Position numbers and translations under genes: made by a program. Below, in pieces: positions 17,908 through 27,045 of a stretch of DNA of 64,000 nt. The stretch spans positions 214,943 to 278,942 of the forward strand of contig NZ_KB850053.1 of the NCBI RefSeq assembly GCF_000369505.1, read 5' to 3'. Under the pieces are notes generated by a model. The model did not search any database, was not told the DNA's origin, and worked only from the letters and a program-made list of their open reading frames with translations. Source of the DNA: Acinetobacter sp. NIPH 298 (lineage in GTDB: Bacteria; Pseudomonadota; Gammaproteobacteria; Pseudomonadales; Moraxellaceae). The stretch's first letter is position 1. Every line of letters begins with the position of its first letter.

Positions 17908-20016
17908 ATGCCAGGCGAAGAGGTCAGCCAAGCCAAGCAACAGTTAAAAGTAATTATTGATGCCTATCTCAAAGATAGCGACGTCCTGCGTGTGCTTGCT
18001 GCCTGTGATTTTGCCGATTTAGCACATAGCGGTATTACCCGTAAAAGTGGCGAACCCTATGTCTTACACCCTATTGCGGTGAGTTGTATCTTGGCACATA
18101 TGCGTCTCGATGCAGATACGCTTATGGCTGCACTCTTACATGATGTAATTGAAGACACTGAATTTAGCAAAGATGAAATTGGAGAAAAATTTGGATTGGT
18201 CGTCGCCGAACTTGTCGATGGCGTGACCAAACTCAGCCACTCCAGTGATAAAGAATATAACAAAGCCGCATCTTTCCGAAAAATCTTACAAGCCACCTTA
18301 CAAGATCCTCGTGTCATTATTATTAAACTCGCAGATCGCTATCATAATATGACCACGCTAGGTGCGCTGCGCCCAGACAAACGCGCCCGCATTGCACAAG
18401 AAACTTTTGATATCTTTGTGCCGATGGCACGACTCGTTGGTATGAACGAGATGGCTGATAACTTGGAACATCTGTGTTATCAAAATCTTGATCTCGACAT
18501 GTTCAATGACATACAAACCGCGCTATTAGAGACCAAACCTAAACGTTGTGAATATCAAACTATTTGGGAACAAAAATTATCTGATTTATTAGAAAGCCAT
18601 AAAATAAAAGGTCGAATTAAAAAGAAAAATAATAATATCGAATTGCTGCGTCACTTTGTAAAAAATGAAATTGATTTAAATGAACTGAGTCATAGCCACG
18701 CCTTTGAAATCGTTTTACAAAGCATTGCGGATTGCGACCGTCTGGTCACAGCTTTGAAAGATAATTTTCAAGTTTTACAATATCGAGACCATATTCGCCG
18801 CCCTTTACCTGGCGGCAATCAGTCGCTCATGATTAAGCTTAAAGGCGAAAAAACCACACTGTCGCTCACCATTCAAACTGAATTGATGCGTAAAGCCGCA
18901 CGCTTTGGTGTGGTACTAGGGGAAAATGCACCTCAGGCTTGCCGATCAGCGATTCAAGCTTCTATGCAAAACTTGAACACCTTAATCGACAGTGATTGTG
19001 CCAAAACCACATTTAGCGATTTACTTGATTATTTACATCAAGAAAAAATCTGGGTATATACTCCGCATGGACAGTTGCATGAACTGCCGCAAGGCGCAAC
19101 TGTAGTCGACTTCGCTTATTCGGCCAGCTTGTTTCTAGGTAACCATGCTGTGGGTGCCAAAGTGGATGGTGAAATTCGCCCCTTATCCACCCCACTACAT
19201 AGCGGTCAAGTGGTTGAGATCATTACCGATGTGCTGGCTACGCCAAATCCAGATTGGCTGAGCTTTATTAACACGCAAAAAGCGCGTCGTGCATTGCAAA
19301 ACATGCTCAGAGATCAAGATATTGATGAGCAACGTTTAGTCGGTCAACAAGCACTGAATCGAGCCTTAAAATTATTCCATCGCTCAATCAACGATCTTTC
19401 TCAAAATGATTGGATCAATGTTTTAGAGTGGCGACATTTAAGCAGTAAAGATACCTTATTTGAACAGATCGCTGTCGGCGACCTACTGCCTCAATTGGTG
19501 GCAAATCACCTATTCGCTCAAGATCAATATTCACATGTTCATGAAACATCAGATCGCTTAATTCTCGGTACTGAAGGCGTAGATGTAAAATATGCGCATT
19601 GTTGTAACCCAGTATTGGGAGATCCCATCCAAGGACATTTGTCACGTCGCGGTTTAATCGTGCATCGCTCACGCTGTCGTAATTTGCTGCACGAACAAAA
19701 TCAACACCCTGAAAATATCATGCCTTTATACTGGCAATCAGAAGAAATCGATGATGTTCGCTTTAGCGCTTATTTATGTATTCACATGGCCATGAACGAT
19801 GAACAAATTTCTGATCTGATCTACCAATGTCGTAAGGCAAAGACCGGGGTCGAAATGGTTCACTCACAAGATCAAAAAACCTACGTCAATATCGTGGTGA
19901 ATAATCGTAAACAACTTGCGCAAATCATTCGAGACTTGCGTATGCATCTGAATTTCCCACGCATTGAACGTTTGAATATCCCCATCGTCCAACCCGAAGT
20001 TGCTAAAGTGGTTTAA
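17908..20016 (+). CDS. spoT: SpoT: (p)ppGpp hydrolase with a degenerate synthetase domain
   Basis: A 702-residue RelA/SpoT homologue. The ATG at 17908 has AAGGTG upstream; a TTG at 17878 is rejected. The N-terminal hydrolase domain is intact (HPIAVS, HDVIEDTEF, LADRYHNMTT). The synthetase region at roughly 220-345 lacks recognisable catalytic motifs: the usual GYQSLHT reads GNQSLMI, no RxKD-like PYSIYRKM segment is present, and EVQIRT reads LTIQTEL. TGS (about 385-445), the Cys-containing HCCNPV...RSRC segment and the C-terminal ACT domain follow. Hydrolase-only SpoT has been described for Moraxellaceae; the sequence fits that. Confidence 0.95.
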   Translation: MPGEEVSQAKQQLKVIIDAYLKDSDVLRVLAACDFADLAHSGITRKSGEPYVLHPIAVSCILAHMRLDADTLMAALLHDVIEDTEFSKDEIGEKFGLVVAELVDGVTKLSHSSDKEYNKAASFRKILQATLQDPRVIIIKLADRYHNMTTLGALRPDKRARIAQETFDIFVPMARLVGMNEMADNLEHLCYQNLDLDMFNDIQTALLETKPKRCEYQTIWEQKLSDLLESHKIKGRIKKKNNNIELLRHFVKNEIDLNELSHSHAFEIVLQSIADCDRLVTALKDNFQVLQYRDHIRRPLPGGNQSLMIKLKGEKTTLSLTIQTELMRKAARFGVVLGENAPQACRSAIQASMQNLNTLIDSDCAKTTFSDLLDYLHQEKIWVYTPHGQLHELPQGATVVDFAYSASLFLGNHAVGAKVDGEIRPLSTPLHSGQVVEIITDVLATPNPDWLSFINTQKARRALQNMLRDQDIDEQRLVGQQALNRALKLFHRSINDLSQNDWINVLEWRHLSSKDTLFEQIAVGDLLPQLVANHLFAQDQYSHVHETSDRLILGTEGVDVKYAHCCNPVLGDPIQGHLSRRGLIVHRSRCRNLLHEQNQHPENIMPLYWQSEEIDDVRFSAYLCIHMAMNDEQISDLIYQCRKAKTGVEMVHSQDQKTYVNIVVNNRKQLAQIIRDLRMHLNFPRIERLNIPIVQPEVAKVV

Positions 20017-20027
20017 AAATCATCTGA

Positions 20028-20064
20028 AAACGACTCGGCAGTACTCAGTCGTTTCGCAACTGAG
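20028..20064 (+). terminator. Weak overlapping hairpins after spoT
   Basis: Two mutually exclusive stems, AAACGACT/AGTCGTTT (20028-20054) and CTCAGT/ACTGAG (20045-20064), precede only a short CTTTTG. They may act as a weak terminator or mRNA end between spoT and ridA. Confidence 0.4.
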
Positions 20065-20120
20065 CTTTTGTGTTAAAGTCGCGTTGTTTAAGATCGAAAA
20101 TAAAGACATAGGAGAGCTTA

Positions 20121-20501
20121 ATGTCACGTCAAGTTATTCATACTGAACACGCCCCTGCTGCGATCGGAACATATTCTCAAGCAATTCTCGTTGGCAATAC
20201 GCTCTATCTTTCAGGTCAAATCGGCTTAGACCCTTATAGTATGGAACTCGTGGATGGCATTGAAGCCCAAATTCGCCGTGTTTTTGACAACCTTAAAGCT
20301 GTATGTACTGCTGCTGGCGGTAGTTTGGCTGATATCGCTAAACTCAATATTTTCCTCACTGATCTATCACACTTCCAGTTGGTCAATCAAATTATGGGGG
20401 AATACTTTGCTCAGCCGTATCCAGCACGTGCCGCGCTTGGTGTAGCTAGCCTACCCAAAGATGCACTGGTAGAAATGGACGGGATTGTGATTATTTCATA
20501 A
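20121..20501 (+). CDS. ridA: RidA family enamine/imine deaminase
   Basis: A 126-residue RidA/YjgF protein that hydrolyses reactive enamine and imine intermediates such as 2-aminoacrylate. The family signatures [20 protein letters not shown], the catalytic Arg in YPARAALGV and the C-terminal VEMDGIVI are visible. GGAGAG lies upstream of the ATG. Its position after spoT is common in Gammaproteobacteria. A strong terminator follows. Confidence 0.96.
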   Translation: MSRQVIHTEHAPAAIGTYSQAILVGNTLYLSGQIGLDPYSMELVDGIEAQIRRVFDNLKAVCTAAGGSLADIAKLNIFLTDLSHFQLVNQIMGEYFAQPYPARAALGVASLPKDALVEMDGIVIIS

Positions 20502-20544
20502 TATGTTAATTCATATTTTTCAATAATATAAATAAAAAACATAG

Positions 20545-20571
20545 ACACCACCGATAACGTGGTGTTTTTTT
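20545..20571 (+). terminator. Terminator after ridA
   Basis: ACACCAC/GTGGTGT stem, 7-nt loop, then seven T residues. Confidence 0.9.
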
Positions 20572-20617
20572 ATTCAAATTCCCAATAAGAATCTATTCGC
20601 TATTCGAATGAAATTCA

Positions 20618-20655
20618 TTGACAAACGATAACAATTATCAATAATATCAATTATC
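20618..20655 (+). promoter_or_regulatory. bfd promoter overlapped by a Fur-type operator
   Basis: A consensus TTGACA at 20618 and TAATAT at 20642 are 18 bp apart. The spacer holds the inverted repeat GATAACAATTATC (20627-20639), and a second TATCAATTATC follows to 20655. This matches the GATAAT/ATTATC pattern of Fur boxes. Iron-replete repression of bfd is the expected outcome, as known in other bacteria. Confidence 0.8.
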
Positions 20656-20681
20656 GCATTTATATTTGTGAATAGTCTGCC

Positions 20682-20876
20682 ATGTATGTCTGTTTATGTC
20701 GTGGAATCACCGATCAAGATATCAAAGATGCCGTTGCTAACGGTACAGAGAGCTATCGTGAAATCCGCGAAGAACTTGGCTTAGGAACTTGCTGTGGGCG
20801 TTGTGTTCCTGAAGCACGTGCTATTATCAGTGAAGAACTCGCTGAAATCGCTGCACGCATCTCAGTTGCAGCCTGA
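20682..20876 (+). CDS. bfd: Bacterioferritin-associated ferredoxin
   Basis: A 64-residue [2Fe-2S] ferredoxin that docks on bacterioferritin and supplies electrons to mobilise stored iron. The four cluster ligands are visible in MYVCLCRG and GTCCGRC. Length and motif order are standard. A Fur-type operator overlaps its promoter. The bacterioferritin gene lies 279 bp downstream in the same direction with a hairpin between, so the two are probably separate units. Confidence 0.97.
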   Translation: MYVCLCRGITDQDIKDAVANGTESYREIREELGLGTCCGRCVPEARAIISEELAEIAARISVAA

Positions 20877-20920
20877 CTTATTTAGACCTTAAAACAAATT
20901 CCATTCGTCTTTACGACTCC

Positions 20921-20969
20921 ACCGCTTCTTGTCGAACCTTAACCACTCTTCATCTAAGCGGTTTTTTTA
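20921..20969 (+). terminator. Probable terminator after bfd
   Basis: ACCGCTT/AAGCGGT flank a 28-nt loop and precede a T7 run. The loop is long for an intrinsic terminator. Confidence 0.5.
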
Positions 20970-21155
20970 TAAAAATAAATAATAGACGTAAATTACCTTA
21001 CACTGCTCACCACTCGTTGAGCGCCTAACTCCTCATGATTGTGATTTTCATTTGCCGTTCCATAAATTACTCGCCATAACCCTCTTTGTTGATTAAAATC
21101 ATATAAATTGCCTTAGTTATTAGGGCATCAACTTGGTGTTTTATGGAGCAAGGCA

Positions 21156-21620
21156 ATGAAAGGCAATCGTGAAGTGATCAATCAGCTGAATCAGGTGCTT
21201 TATCATCATTTAACTGCAATTAACCAATATTTTTTACATTCTCGTATGTTTAATGACTGGGGCATCGAGCAGCTCGGATCAGCTGAATACAAAGAATCTA
21301 TTCGCCAAATGAAACATGCCGATAAAATCATTGAGCGTGTTTTATTTTTAGAAGGCTTACCGAATCTACAACATCTCGGCAAATTGTACATCGGTCAGCA
21401 TACCGAAGAAGTGTTAAATTGTGATATTCGCAAAGTTAAAGAAAATATCGCGACGATTCAGCAAGCAGTTGAGCTCGCTGAAGTTGAGCAGGATTATGTG
21501 ACACGTGATTTAGTCCAAGAGATTTTAGAGAAAGAAGAAGAGTATCTAGACTGGCTCGATACTCAACTTGATTTAGTCGAAAAAGTTGGCATCGAAAACT
21601 ACATTCAAAGCCAAATTTAA
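21156..21620 (+). CDS. bfr: Bacterioferritin subunit lacking the ferroxidase centre
   Basis: A 154-residue haem-containing ferritin. The haem ligand Met52 is present in QMKHAD. Of the dinuclear iron ligands of E. coli Bfr, only His54 and Glu127 remain: position 18 is His, 51 Gln, 94 Val and 130 Tyr. Such subunits are known in species with two Bfr types, where a haem-binding subunit without ferroxidase co-assembles with a ferroxidase-active partner. The partner gene is not in this window. GGAG precedes the ATG. It is convergent with the oligosaccharyltransferase gene, sharing a hairpin. Confidence 0.93.
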   Translation: MKGNREVINQLNQVLYHHLTAINQYFLHSRMFNDWGIEQLGSAEYKESIRQMKHADKIIERVLFLEGLPNLQHLGKLYIGQHTEEVLNCDIRKVKENIATIQQAVELAEVEQDYVTRDLVQEILEKEEEYLDWLDTQLDLVEKVGIENYIQSQI

Positions 21621-21628
21621 CAAATTTT

Positions 21629-21680
21629 AAATCCCTCCCTTGCGAAGCAGTGCTTCTCACCTTTTAAAAGGGAGGGATTT
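21629..21680. terminator. Bidirectional terminator / repeat-like hairpin between bfr and pglL
   Basis: A perfect 13-bp stem, AAATCCCTCCCTT/AAGGGAGGGATTT, encloses a second small hairpin GAAGC/GCTTC. It lies between convergent genes and its right arm reaches the pglL stop codon. A related hairpin is at 29996-30021, so it may be a dispersed repeat recruited as terminator. Confidence 0.7.
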
Positions 21681-23316
21681 ACTTTTTGGACTGACCGATC
21701 ACTTGCTCTAAAGTCAGTTGCTTTTTATAAAGCCGATTCCAAATCTCAATATATTGCTGTGCTTCAGTCTCTCTACCATTATATGCCAGCAACTGCGCAT
21801 ATTTTTTCAGATTAAACGGGGTTGCTTTATTCTTCACCATTTTTCCGATCATCATTAACTCATGCTCAGACATCACTGTATTGGGTGATAGTTCAATCCA
21901 ATTGAGACGCCACTCAAACTGAGTTAATAATAGAATTTCTGAACTACCCAAAATACGAGCAGTCGGTGGCTTTTTCGCAAAAGCCAAACGGCTATTATCT
22001 TGATAGAGCTTATAGTCCCGCCAAATAAGCAGAAGCACAATAAGACTCAACACCCAGACACAGCGAATAATATTCTTATGTATTTCGATGCCTTTTAAAT
22101 TCGGTGTTTGCGACTGAATCAGACCCAATAAGAAGCCCAATGGCAATAAGAAATAAGCGTAACGCTGCGGAAACTCAAGCATGGCATGAATCAGAATCGC
22201 AACGACCATCAACATCGCAATAATCGAAACAGTCTCTTTGCTTCGTTGATTTAACCAAAACAACCACAGTCCAATATAACCAATGATCAAGAGTCCAAGT
22301 GGAATACCATTCCAGACCAGCAAATCCAACAAAATATTATGCGAGCTATTAAACCAAACCTGTACCGTATTGAACTGAAGACTCTCCACCACTGCCACAC
22401 TGGTTTGATTCCATCCATAGCCCCACCATGGCTGTTCTGCGATCGCATGAAGGATTTGCATCCACATTCCTAAACGCTCATGTCCTCGGCTCGCCCGATC
22501 AACAATAGAAGCAGTCTTGGCCACTTCGGTAAGCTGTTCCGCGGCGATCCACTGCGTCAACAGCGGTAAAAGGTAACCTGACATCAATACAAAAGTTGCA
22601 CACCAAAAAATCAGTTTAGGAAAATTCAGACGCGGGCTATTTCTATGCTGTTTATAGATCCAATAAATAAAAACAAAAATCAGTACTATCCACGACGTTC
22701 TAGACTGACTTAAACTAATCGCAAATAAAATTAAGAAACTCGATGGGATCAGCAACCATAAGGCTGCTTTTCGTTTTTCATAGAGATAAAGCCCTCCAAA
22801 CAATCCCACGATCAAAAAGGTCGCCATATTGTTTGGTTGCCCGAAATTGGCAAAAGGTCTATTGCCTCTCAATTGATTAATAAAGCTGAAATGAGACTCC
22901 AATTTCAACCATTGCATGATTGCCATTAAACTGGTGATCACAGCCGTTGCAAGCACCAGATAACTAAACCCTTGCATCAACTGTTCACGCCGGTTTGGTT
23001 GCTGTAGCGACAGGTTAAAACCGAGCAGAATCATTAACCAAAATGTAAATAGGTAAAATGAACTCAGTAACGCAACACTCAGATCCCCAATTAAGCCAAA
23101 GCTCCATTGCAATATTGGAATCACAACAATAGGTAGCATCCATAACTGTGCTTTAGGTACTTTTATATTTTTATTTAAGGCCAGCGTAAAGAGCGCAATA
23201 CCCGCAGCAAAACCAGCGAGATCACTAGAAAAAGTCACCCATGGGTATGTATGGAATGGCGATAGCCACGCAAAGCCCAGTAACACACTGGCGAGAAGAA
23301 AACAGAGAGCTTGCAT
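21679..23316 (-). CDS. pglL: PglL-type O-oligosaccharyltransferase (distal copy)
   Basis: A 545-residue polytopic membrane protein of the Wzy_C/O-antigen-ligase superfamily with about twelve hydrophobic segments. It transfers lipid-linked glycan to Ser/Thr of periplasmic proteins. Motifs: LRGNRPFANFGQPNNMAT, LSQSRTSW, RASRGHERLGMW, GYGWNQ and the SSHNILLDLLVWNG loop with the conserved His, followed by a C-terminal PglL domain. It is paralogous to the gene at 24849. In Acinetobacter one copy serves pilin and the other is general; by distance from pilA this may be the general one, but that is inference. The ribosome site is weak, and 160 bp separate it from tfpZ. Confidence 0.9.
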   Translation of the reverse strand: MQALCFLLASVLLGFAWLSPFHTYPWVTFSSDLAGFAAGIALFTLALNKNIKVPKAQLWMLPIVVIPILQWSFGLIGDLSVALLSSFYLFTFWLMILLGFNLSLQQPNRREQLMQGFSYLVLATAVITSLMAIMQWLKLESHFSFINQLRGNRPFANFGQPNNMATFLIVGLFGGLYLYEKRKAALWLLIPSSFLILFAISLSQSRTSWIVLIFVFIYWIYKQHRNSPRLNFPKLIFWCATFVLMSGYLLPLLTQWIAAEQLTEVAKTASIVDRASRGHERLGMWMQILHAIAEQPWWGYGWNQTSVAVVESLQFNTVQVWFNSSHNILLDLLVWNGIPLGLLIIGYIGLWLFWLNQRSKETVSIIAMLMVVAILIHAMLEFPQRYAYFLLPLGFLLGLIQSQTPNLKGIEIHKNIIRCVWVLSLIVLLLIWRDYKLYQDNSRLAFAKKPPTARILGSSEILLLTQFEWRLNWIELSPNTVMSEHELMMIGKMVKNKATPFNLKKYAQLLAYNGRETEAQQYIEIWNRLYKKQLTLEQVIGQSKK

Positions 23317-23475
23317 AAGGTTAAATAAAAATAAGGCTTCGCGCTAGTATATAACGAAGCCATTTTATTGATCTTAATTTGGTAGGAAAAACTACATTTT
23401 TTAATCAAGGAGAATGATCAAGTCTACCCACATCGTTTGATCAATGAACTCAACAGGAGCGCCCTTTTCAGTGAG

Positions 23476-24216
23476 TTACTTCCATGGTCTCAAATCCACA
23501 ATCTTGACTACTTCAGCTGTTTCTTTTTTTATTAAAACTGTCATATCGACTGCTGCGGCTTTGAGTGGCACGAAAGCATCGGCTTGTGGGTATTTGGCTA
23601 GAATTTTCTGTACAGATTGTGGGTCATTAAATTGTTTAAGTAGTTTCAGATCTTGGGCACGCTGTCGGATTTGATTTTTTACTTCAATCATCGGCACGTA
23701 GCGTTCGGGACGCTGTGCAAGTGATACTCCAGAGAACACTTCTGTAAACATTTCATCATTACGTTGTTGTCTATTTTTGGAAAGCTGCATCGCTACAAAT
23801 TGAGGCTTTAACCAAGAAGGTTGTTGGTATTCCAGTTGAGCCTTCTGAATATTTTCATTAATGATTTCATTATTTCTAACAACTTCAAAACGATCAACAC
23901 TATAGACCATCCACACTGGACGACCTTGACCAATACTATAGATCCCGTAGAACAGAGCTGAGAGTTGAAGCAGAATAATAATGCTTAAATCCATTTTTAA
24001 GGTTTTTTTGCCTTCTTTATAGACCACCCATCCCAATACTGGTCCTACGATGACATCGATCATCAGTAACATAAGAAAGATATCTGTCACCCCAACTGCT
24101 TGAGCAAGTGGTGTAGGATACCAAATAAAGAAAACAAGCCCCACAACGGTTAAAGCAATCAGTAATGAGATAGACAAATGGCCTATAAAAAATTTAGTTC
24201 TTTTTGACATGTTCAT
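23476..24216 (-). CDS. tfpZ: TfpX/TfpZ-family type IV pilin accessory protein
   Basis: A 246-residue membrane protein. Three hydrophobic segments (residues about 10-33, 42-64, 73-95) are followed by a soluble region of about 150 residues. The YPTPLAQAVG, DVIVGPVLGWVVY and VWMVYSVDRFEVVRN segments are those of TfpX/TfpZ proteins, which sit beside pilin genes of certain Pseudomonas aeruginosa pilin groups and aid pilin surface assembly. The start is ATG 24216 or 24210, both after the pilin stop at 24230; the longer open frame is not coding. It lies 13 nt downstream of the second pilin, so a pair is likely. Confidence 0.85.
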   Translation of the reverse strand: MNMSKRTKFFIGHLSISLLIALTVVGLVFFIWYPTPLAQAVGVTDIFLMLLMIDVIVGPVLGWVVYKEGKKTLKMDLSIIILLQLSALFYGIYSIGQGRPVWMVYSVDRFEVVRNNEIINENIQKAQLEYQQPSWLKPQFVAMQLSKNRQQRNDEMFTEVFSGVSLAQRPERYVPMIEVKNQIRQRAQDLKLLKQFNDPQSVQKILAKYPQADAFVPLKAAAVDMTVLIKKETAEVVKIVDLRPWK

Positions 24217-24229
24217 ACATCTACATAAA

Positions 24230-24712
24230 TCATCTACAGTTAATTGGTAAATATCTGGAATCAATCCCTGTCCCATCTTGTTTAGACTGACATTTCCAAG
24301 CACGTACCTCCTTAGAGGTTGCTGTAGCAAAATCAATCGCAACAGACGGATTATTCATAGTGCCATCGCTATATGGTACTAACTCCAAATTAACTTTTGA
24401 ACCGAGTTCAGGAAGATTTTGGGCTTGGACAGAAATCAATCCATCTTCATTTGTTGCAATAATAGCAACTTTGCTTGATACACCTGATGCCGTACCACAA
24501 CTAAACTCATTCCCTGTCGTTGGAGCAGAAATAAAACCTGATTGCGATGCTTCTGTTACAGCCGCTCGACATACAGATGTTGCCATGACTACTTCTGAAA
24601 CTTTACTACGAATAACATAATCATTATACGCAGGAAGAGCAATCGAGCTTAATATACCTACAATCGCTACCACAATCATAAGTTCAATTAAAGTAAATCC
24701 TTTTGTTATCAT
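24230..24712 (-). CDS. Second PilA-type pilin
   Basis: A 160-residue type IVa pilin. The ATG at 24712 has GGAG seven bases upstream. The leader MITKG precedes [37 protein letters not shown]. It has four Cys residues in the same places as the upstream PilA, and ends YLPINCR. The two are clear paralogues but differ through most of the globular domain. There is no Ser at the C-terminus, so the terminal-Ser glycosylation described for some A. baumannii pilins does not apply directly. It is paired with tfpZ. It could be a ComP-like or alternative major pilin. Confidence 0.9.
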   Translation of the reverse strand: MITKGFTLIELMIVVAIVGILSSIALPAYNDYVIRSKVSEVVMATSVCRAAVTEASQSGFISAPTTGNEFSCGTASGVSSKVAIIATNEDGLISVQAQNLPELGSKVNLELVPYSDGTMNNPSVAIDFATATSKEVRAWKCQSKQDGTGIDSRYLPINCR

Positions 24713-24848
24713 TTTCACTCTCCGTCAGTGGATTCTAAACAGAGCTAAAGCAAGAACAATACCAAAATAAAATAATAATACTTTCAATAGCTTAAATAAA
24801 TATCAATAATAAAATAAGAATCATACCGTCAGTCTATGACACTAATTG

Positions 24849-26489
24849 TCATTTATTAGATTTTTCATACTCCAACCGTTGCTGTATCAAAAGTAAAGTT
24901 AACTTCTCTTTATATAAAGTATTAAAAAAATTTAATACTTTATTTGCCTCTTCCGTTTGACCATTCAAATACAAAGTTTGTATATAGCGGTAAAGCATAG
25001 GACGTTCAGGAAAGCGATACACTATTTTCCGCATACGATCTAATTCTTGTTCGGATTTATCGGCTAGAAGAGGTTGTCGTACAAACCAAATATAATCTCT
25101 TAATTGCGTAAGGAGTATTACATCTGGCTCAATATTCTTTAGATCAATATTCCGTAGTTTTACATTTTCATACCGCATCAACTCATGTTCATGTTCTATT
25201 CTTTTATAATCATAAGCAAAAACAGCCATTAAAGATGCACAATAAACAAGGTGTAATACATACCACTTTTTTTGTATCGACAATGATCGAATATCGCGAT
25301 TTTGCTGTGCATAAAGAAAACCAAGAAAAAATCCCATTGGTAATAAGAAATAAGCATAGGCAAAAGGATACTCAAACATACTGTGTACTAAAATTGCGCC
25401 AACTACCGCTAGAATAACAATTGATTCATTATCTTTTGCGCTTAAAGCCATTTTCAACAAAAAAAAGAGAATAAAAAGAGAGATAGCTCCCCCGAATAAA
25501 AGACCATTCCAAATCAAAATATCTAAAAATAAGTTATGGCTATAGCCAAAAACAGGATATTGATCATAATCACTTTGATTCAAAATTTGAGCAACATTCA
25601 ACTGCCCCCATCCATAACCTTGCAAAGGAGCATTTGGTAAGATCATAATGAGCTGATGCCACATTGACCATCGCTCCAACCCTGCTGTTGCTCTATCAGA
25701 GAGACTACGAATTGAAGTTATACCCAAAAGTTCTGAGAAATAAGGTAAGCAAAACCATAAAGTAACGAATACACCGACCCATGTTATTAAATACCTCATT
25801 CTTAGGCGAGTATGAACTCTAATTTTTATAAGCCACCAAATCAAAATACAAATAGCAAATACCCAAGCAGTCCTTGATTGGGTCAGCACAACACCAAATA
25901 AGATAAAAATCGTCGCTAAACTTGCAGATATATTATTAATTTTATGCTTTTCAAAAAGGTATAAAACAGATAAAACACCCATAATTAGCAAGGTTGATAA
26001 CTGATTTGGCTGCGCCATATTTGCAAAAGGCCGCCCATTTGGAGGCATATCAACGATCCAAATATTACCATCAAATAGTAACCATTGGCGCAATTGAATC
26101 CAGACAGAAATCATACTTGCAATTAATATCGTTATAAAAAATCCGGCTATAATGTTATCTTTATTTGATCTTTCCAATTGAGCAATATTAAAACCGACAA
26201 TAAACACCGTAGCTAGAGCTAAAAGATAGAAAAAAAAAGTAATTGCTTCTCCAAAAAAATAAACAATACCTAAATAGTATTGTATTAGAGGGATAAAGCT
26301 TAAAAATATAAAAAAAGTTAAAATATAGGGAACATGTATACTCTTTTGATTCAGCAAACTAGAAGCAAGTAACAAAGCTGCAACAAACATACTGCTATCT
26401 TGATAGACTGATAGCCAAGGTTGGTAATGGTTTGGCGATAGCCACGCCAAAAGACAAAAAAAAGCTGAGAAAAAATAAATCATTTTCAT
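24849..26489 (-). CDS. PglL/TfpO-type O-oligosaccharyltransferase next to pilA
   Basis: A 546-residue polytopic Wzy_C-superfamily enzyme, paralogous to the gene at 21679. It opens with MKMIYFFSAFFCLLAWLSPNH, matching FAWLSP in the other copy. Motifs: NGRPFANMAQPNQLST, LTQSRTAW, DRATAGLERWSMW, GYGWGQ and the YSHNLFLDILIWNG loop with the conserved His. The position directly behind pilA is that of the pilin-dedicated transferase in Acinetobacter (TfpO or PglL-ComP). The start is uncertain (26483, 26489 or TTG 26513) because no clear ribosome site is present. A terminator hairpin precedes it, so expression from pilA may be attenuated. Confidence 0.88.
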   Translation of the reverse strand: MKMIYFFSAFFCLLAWLSPNHYQPWLSVYQDSSMFVAALLLASSLLNQKSIHVPYILTFFIFLSFIPLIQYYLGIVYFFGEAITFFFYLLALATVFIVGFNIAQLERSNKDNIIAGFFITILIASMISVWIQLRQWLLFDGNIWIVDMPPNGRPFANMAQPNQLSTLLIMGVLSVLYLFEKHKINNISASLATIFILFGVVLTQSRTAWVFAICILIWWLIKIRVHTRLRMRYLITWVGVFVTLWFCLPYFSELLGITSIRSLSDRATAGLERWSMWHQLIMILPNAPLQGYGWGQLNVAQILNQSDYDQYPVFGYSHNLFLDILIWNGLLFGGAISLFILFFLLKMALSAKDNESIVILAVVGAILVHSMFEYPFAYAYFLLPMGFFLGFLYAQQNRDIRSLSIQKKWYVLHLVYCASLMAVFAYDYKRIEHEHELMRYENVKLRNIDLKNIEPDVILLTQLRDYIWFVRQPLLADKSEQELDRMRKIVYRFPERPMLYRYIQTLYLNGQTEEANKVLNFFNTLYKEKLTLLLIQQRLEYEKSNK

Positions 26490-26511
26490 TCTGATCAACA
26501 ATTCTTGATAC

Positions 26512-26539
26512 AAAAAAAGAGGGTTTCCCCTCTTTTTTA
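26512..26539 (-). terminator. Hairpin between pilA and its oligosaccharyltransferase
   Basis: GAGGG/CCCTC with flanking A7 and T6 tracts lies just after the pilA stop. On the minus strand it reads as an intrinsic terminator. Partial read-through would give high pilin and low transferase. Confidence 0.8.
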
Positions 26540-26550
26540 TAATCTAAATA

Positions 26551-27045
26551 TTAACGGCAAGAAGCTGGTAAATATTTAGCTAAAATTGGAGTTGTCCCTG
26601 AACCCGCACATTCCCACGCTCTAACTGTTTGAACTGATGCGCGGTTATAATCAGCAGCACTAGATGGAACAGTTGCATCAGCGTCAGAGTAAGGTGTAAA
26701 TGATACATTCACACCTGAACCTAGCTGACTAATATTACGTGCAGTCACAGTAATTACTCCATTTTCATCTGTCGCAATAGTTTGAACATATTGAGAAAGA
26801 GGAGAATTTTCAGTTCCGCCTTCTCCACAACCAAAGTTATTAGCTGTCGCATCAGCTGAAAAACCAGTTTGTGATGCTTCAGAAACTGCTGTACGACATG
26901 TAGATGCTGCTAAGACTACTTCAGATACTTTTGCACGTGCTGTATAGTCTTGATAAGCAGGTAAAGCTACCGCCGCCAAAATACCGATGATCGCAACTAC
27001 GATCATTAATTCAATTAAGGTAAAACCCTTTTGCATTGTGTTCAT
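26551..27045 (-). CDS. pilA: Major type IV pilin PilA
   Basis: A 164-residue type IVa pilin. The ATG at 27045 has GGAG seven bases upstream. The leader MNTMQKG is cleaved before [41 protein letters not shown]. Four Cys residues (STCR, NFGCG, WECAG, ASCR) suggest two disulfides. The C-terminus is SCR, with no terminal Ser acceptor. Its monocistronic position behind a sigma-54-type promoter and ahead of a hairpin marks it as the highly expressed major subunit. It is related to the second pilin at 24230. Confidence 0.93.
   Translation of the reverse strand: MNTMQKGFTLIELMIVVAIIGILAAVALPAYQDYTARAKVSEVVLAASTCRTAVSEASQTGFSADATANNFGCGEGGTENSPLSQYVQTIATDENGVITVTARNISQLGSGVNVSFTPYSDADATVPSSAADYNRASVQTVRAWECAGSGTTPILAKYLPASCR

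Noticed and set aside
23415..23441. GATCAA/TTGATC inverted repeat after tfpZ
   Set aside because: Stem of 6 bp with a long loop and no T run in either direction; not supported as terminator or operator.
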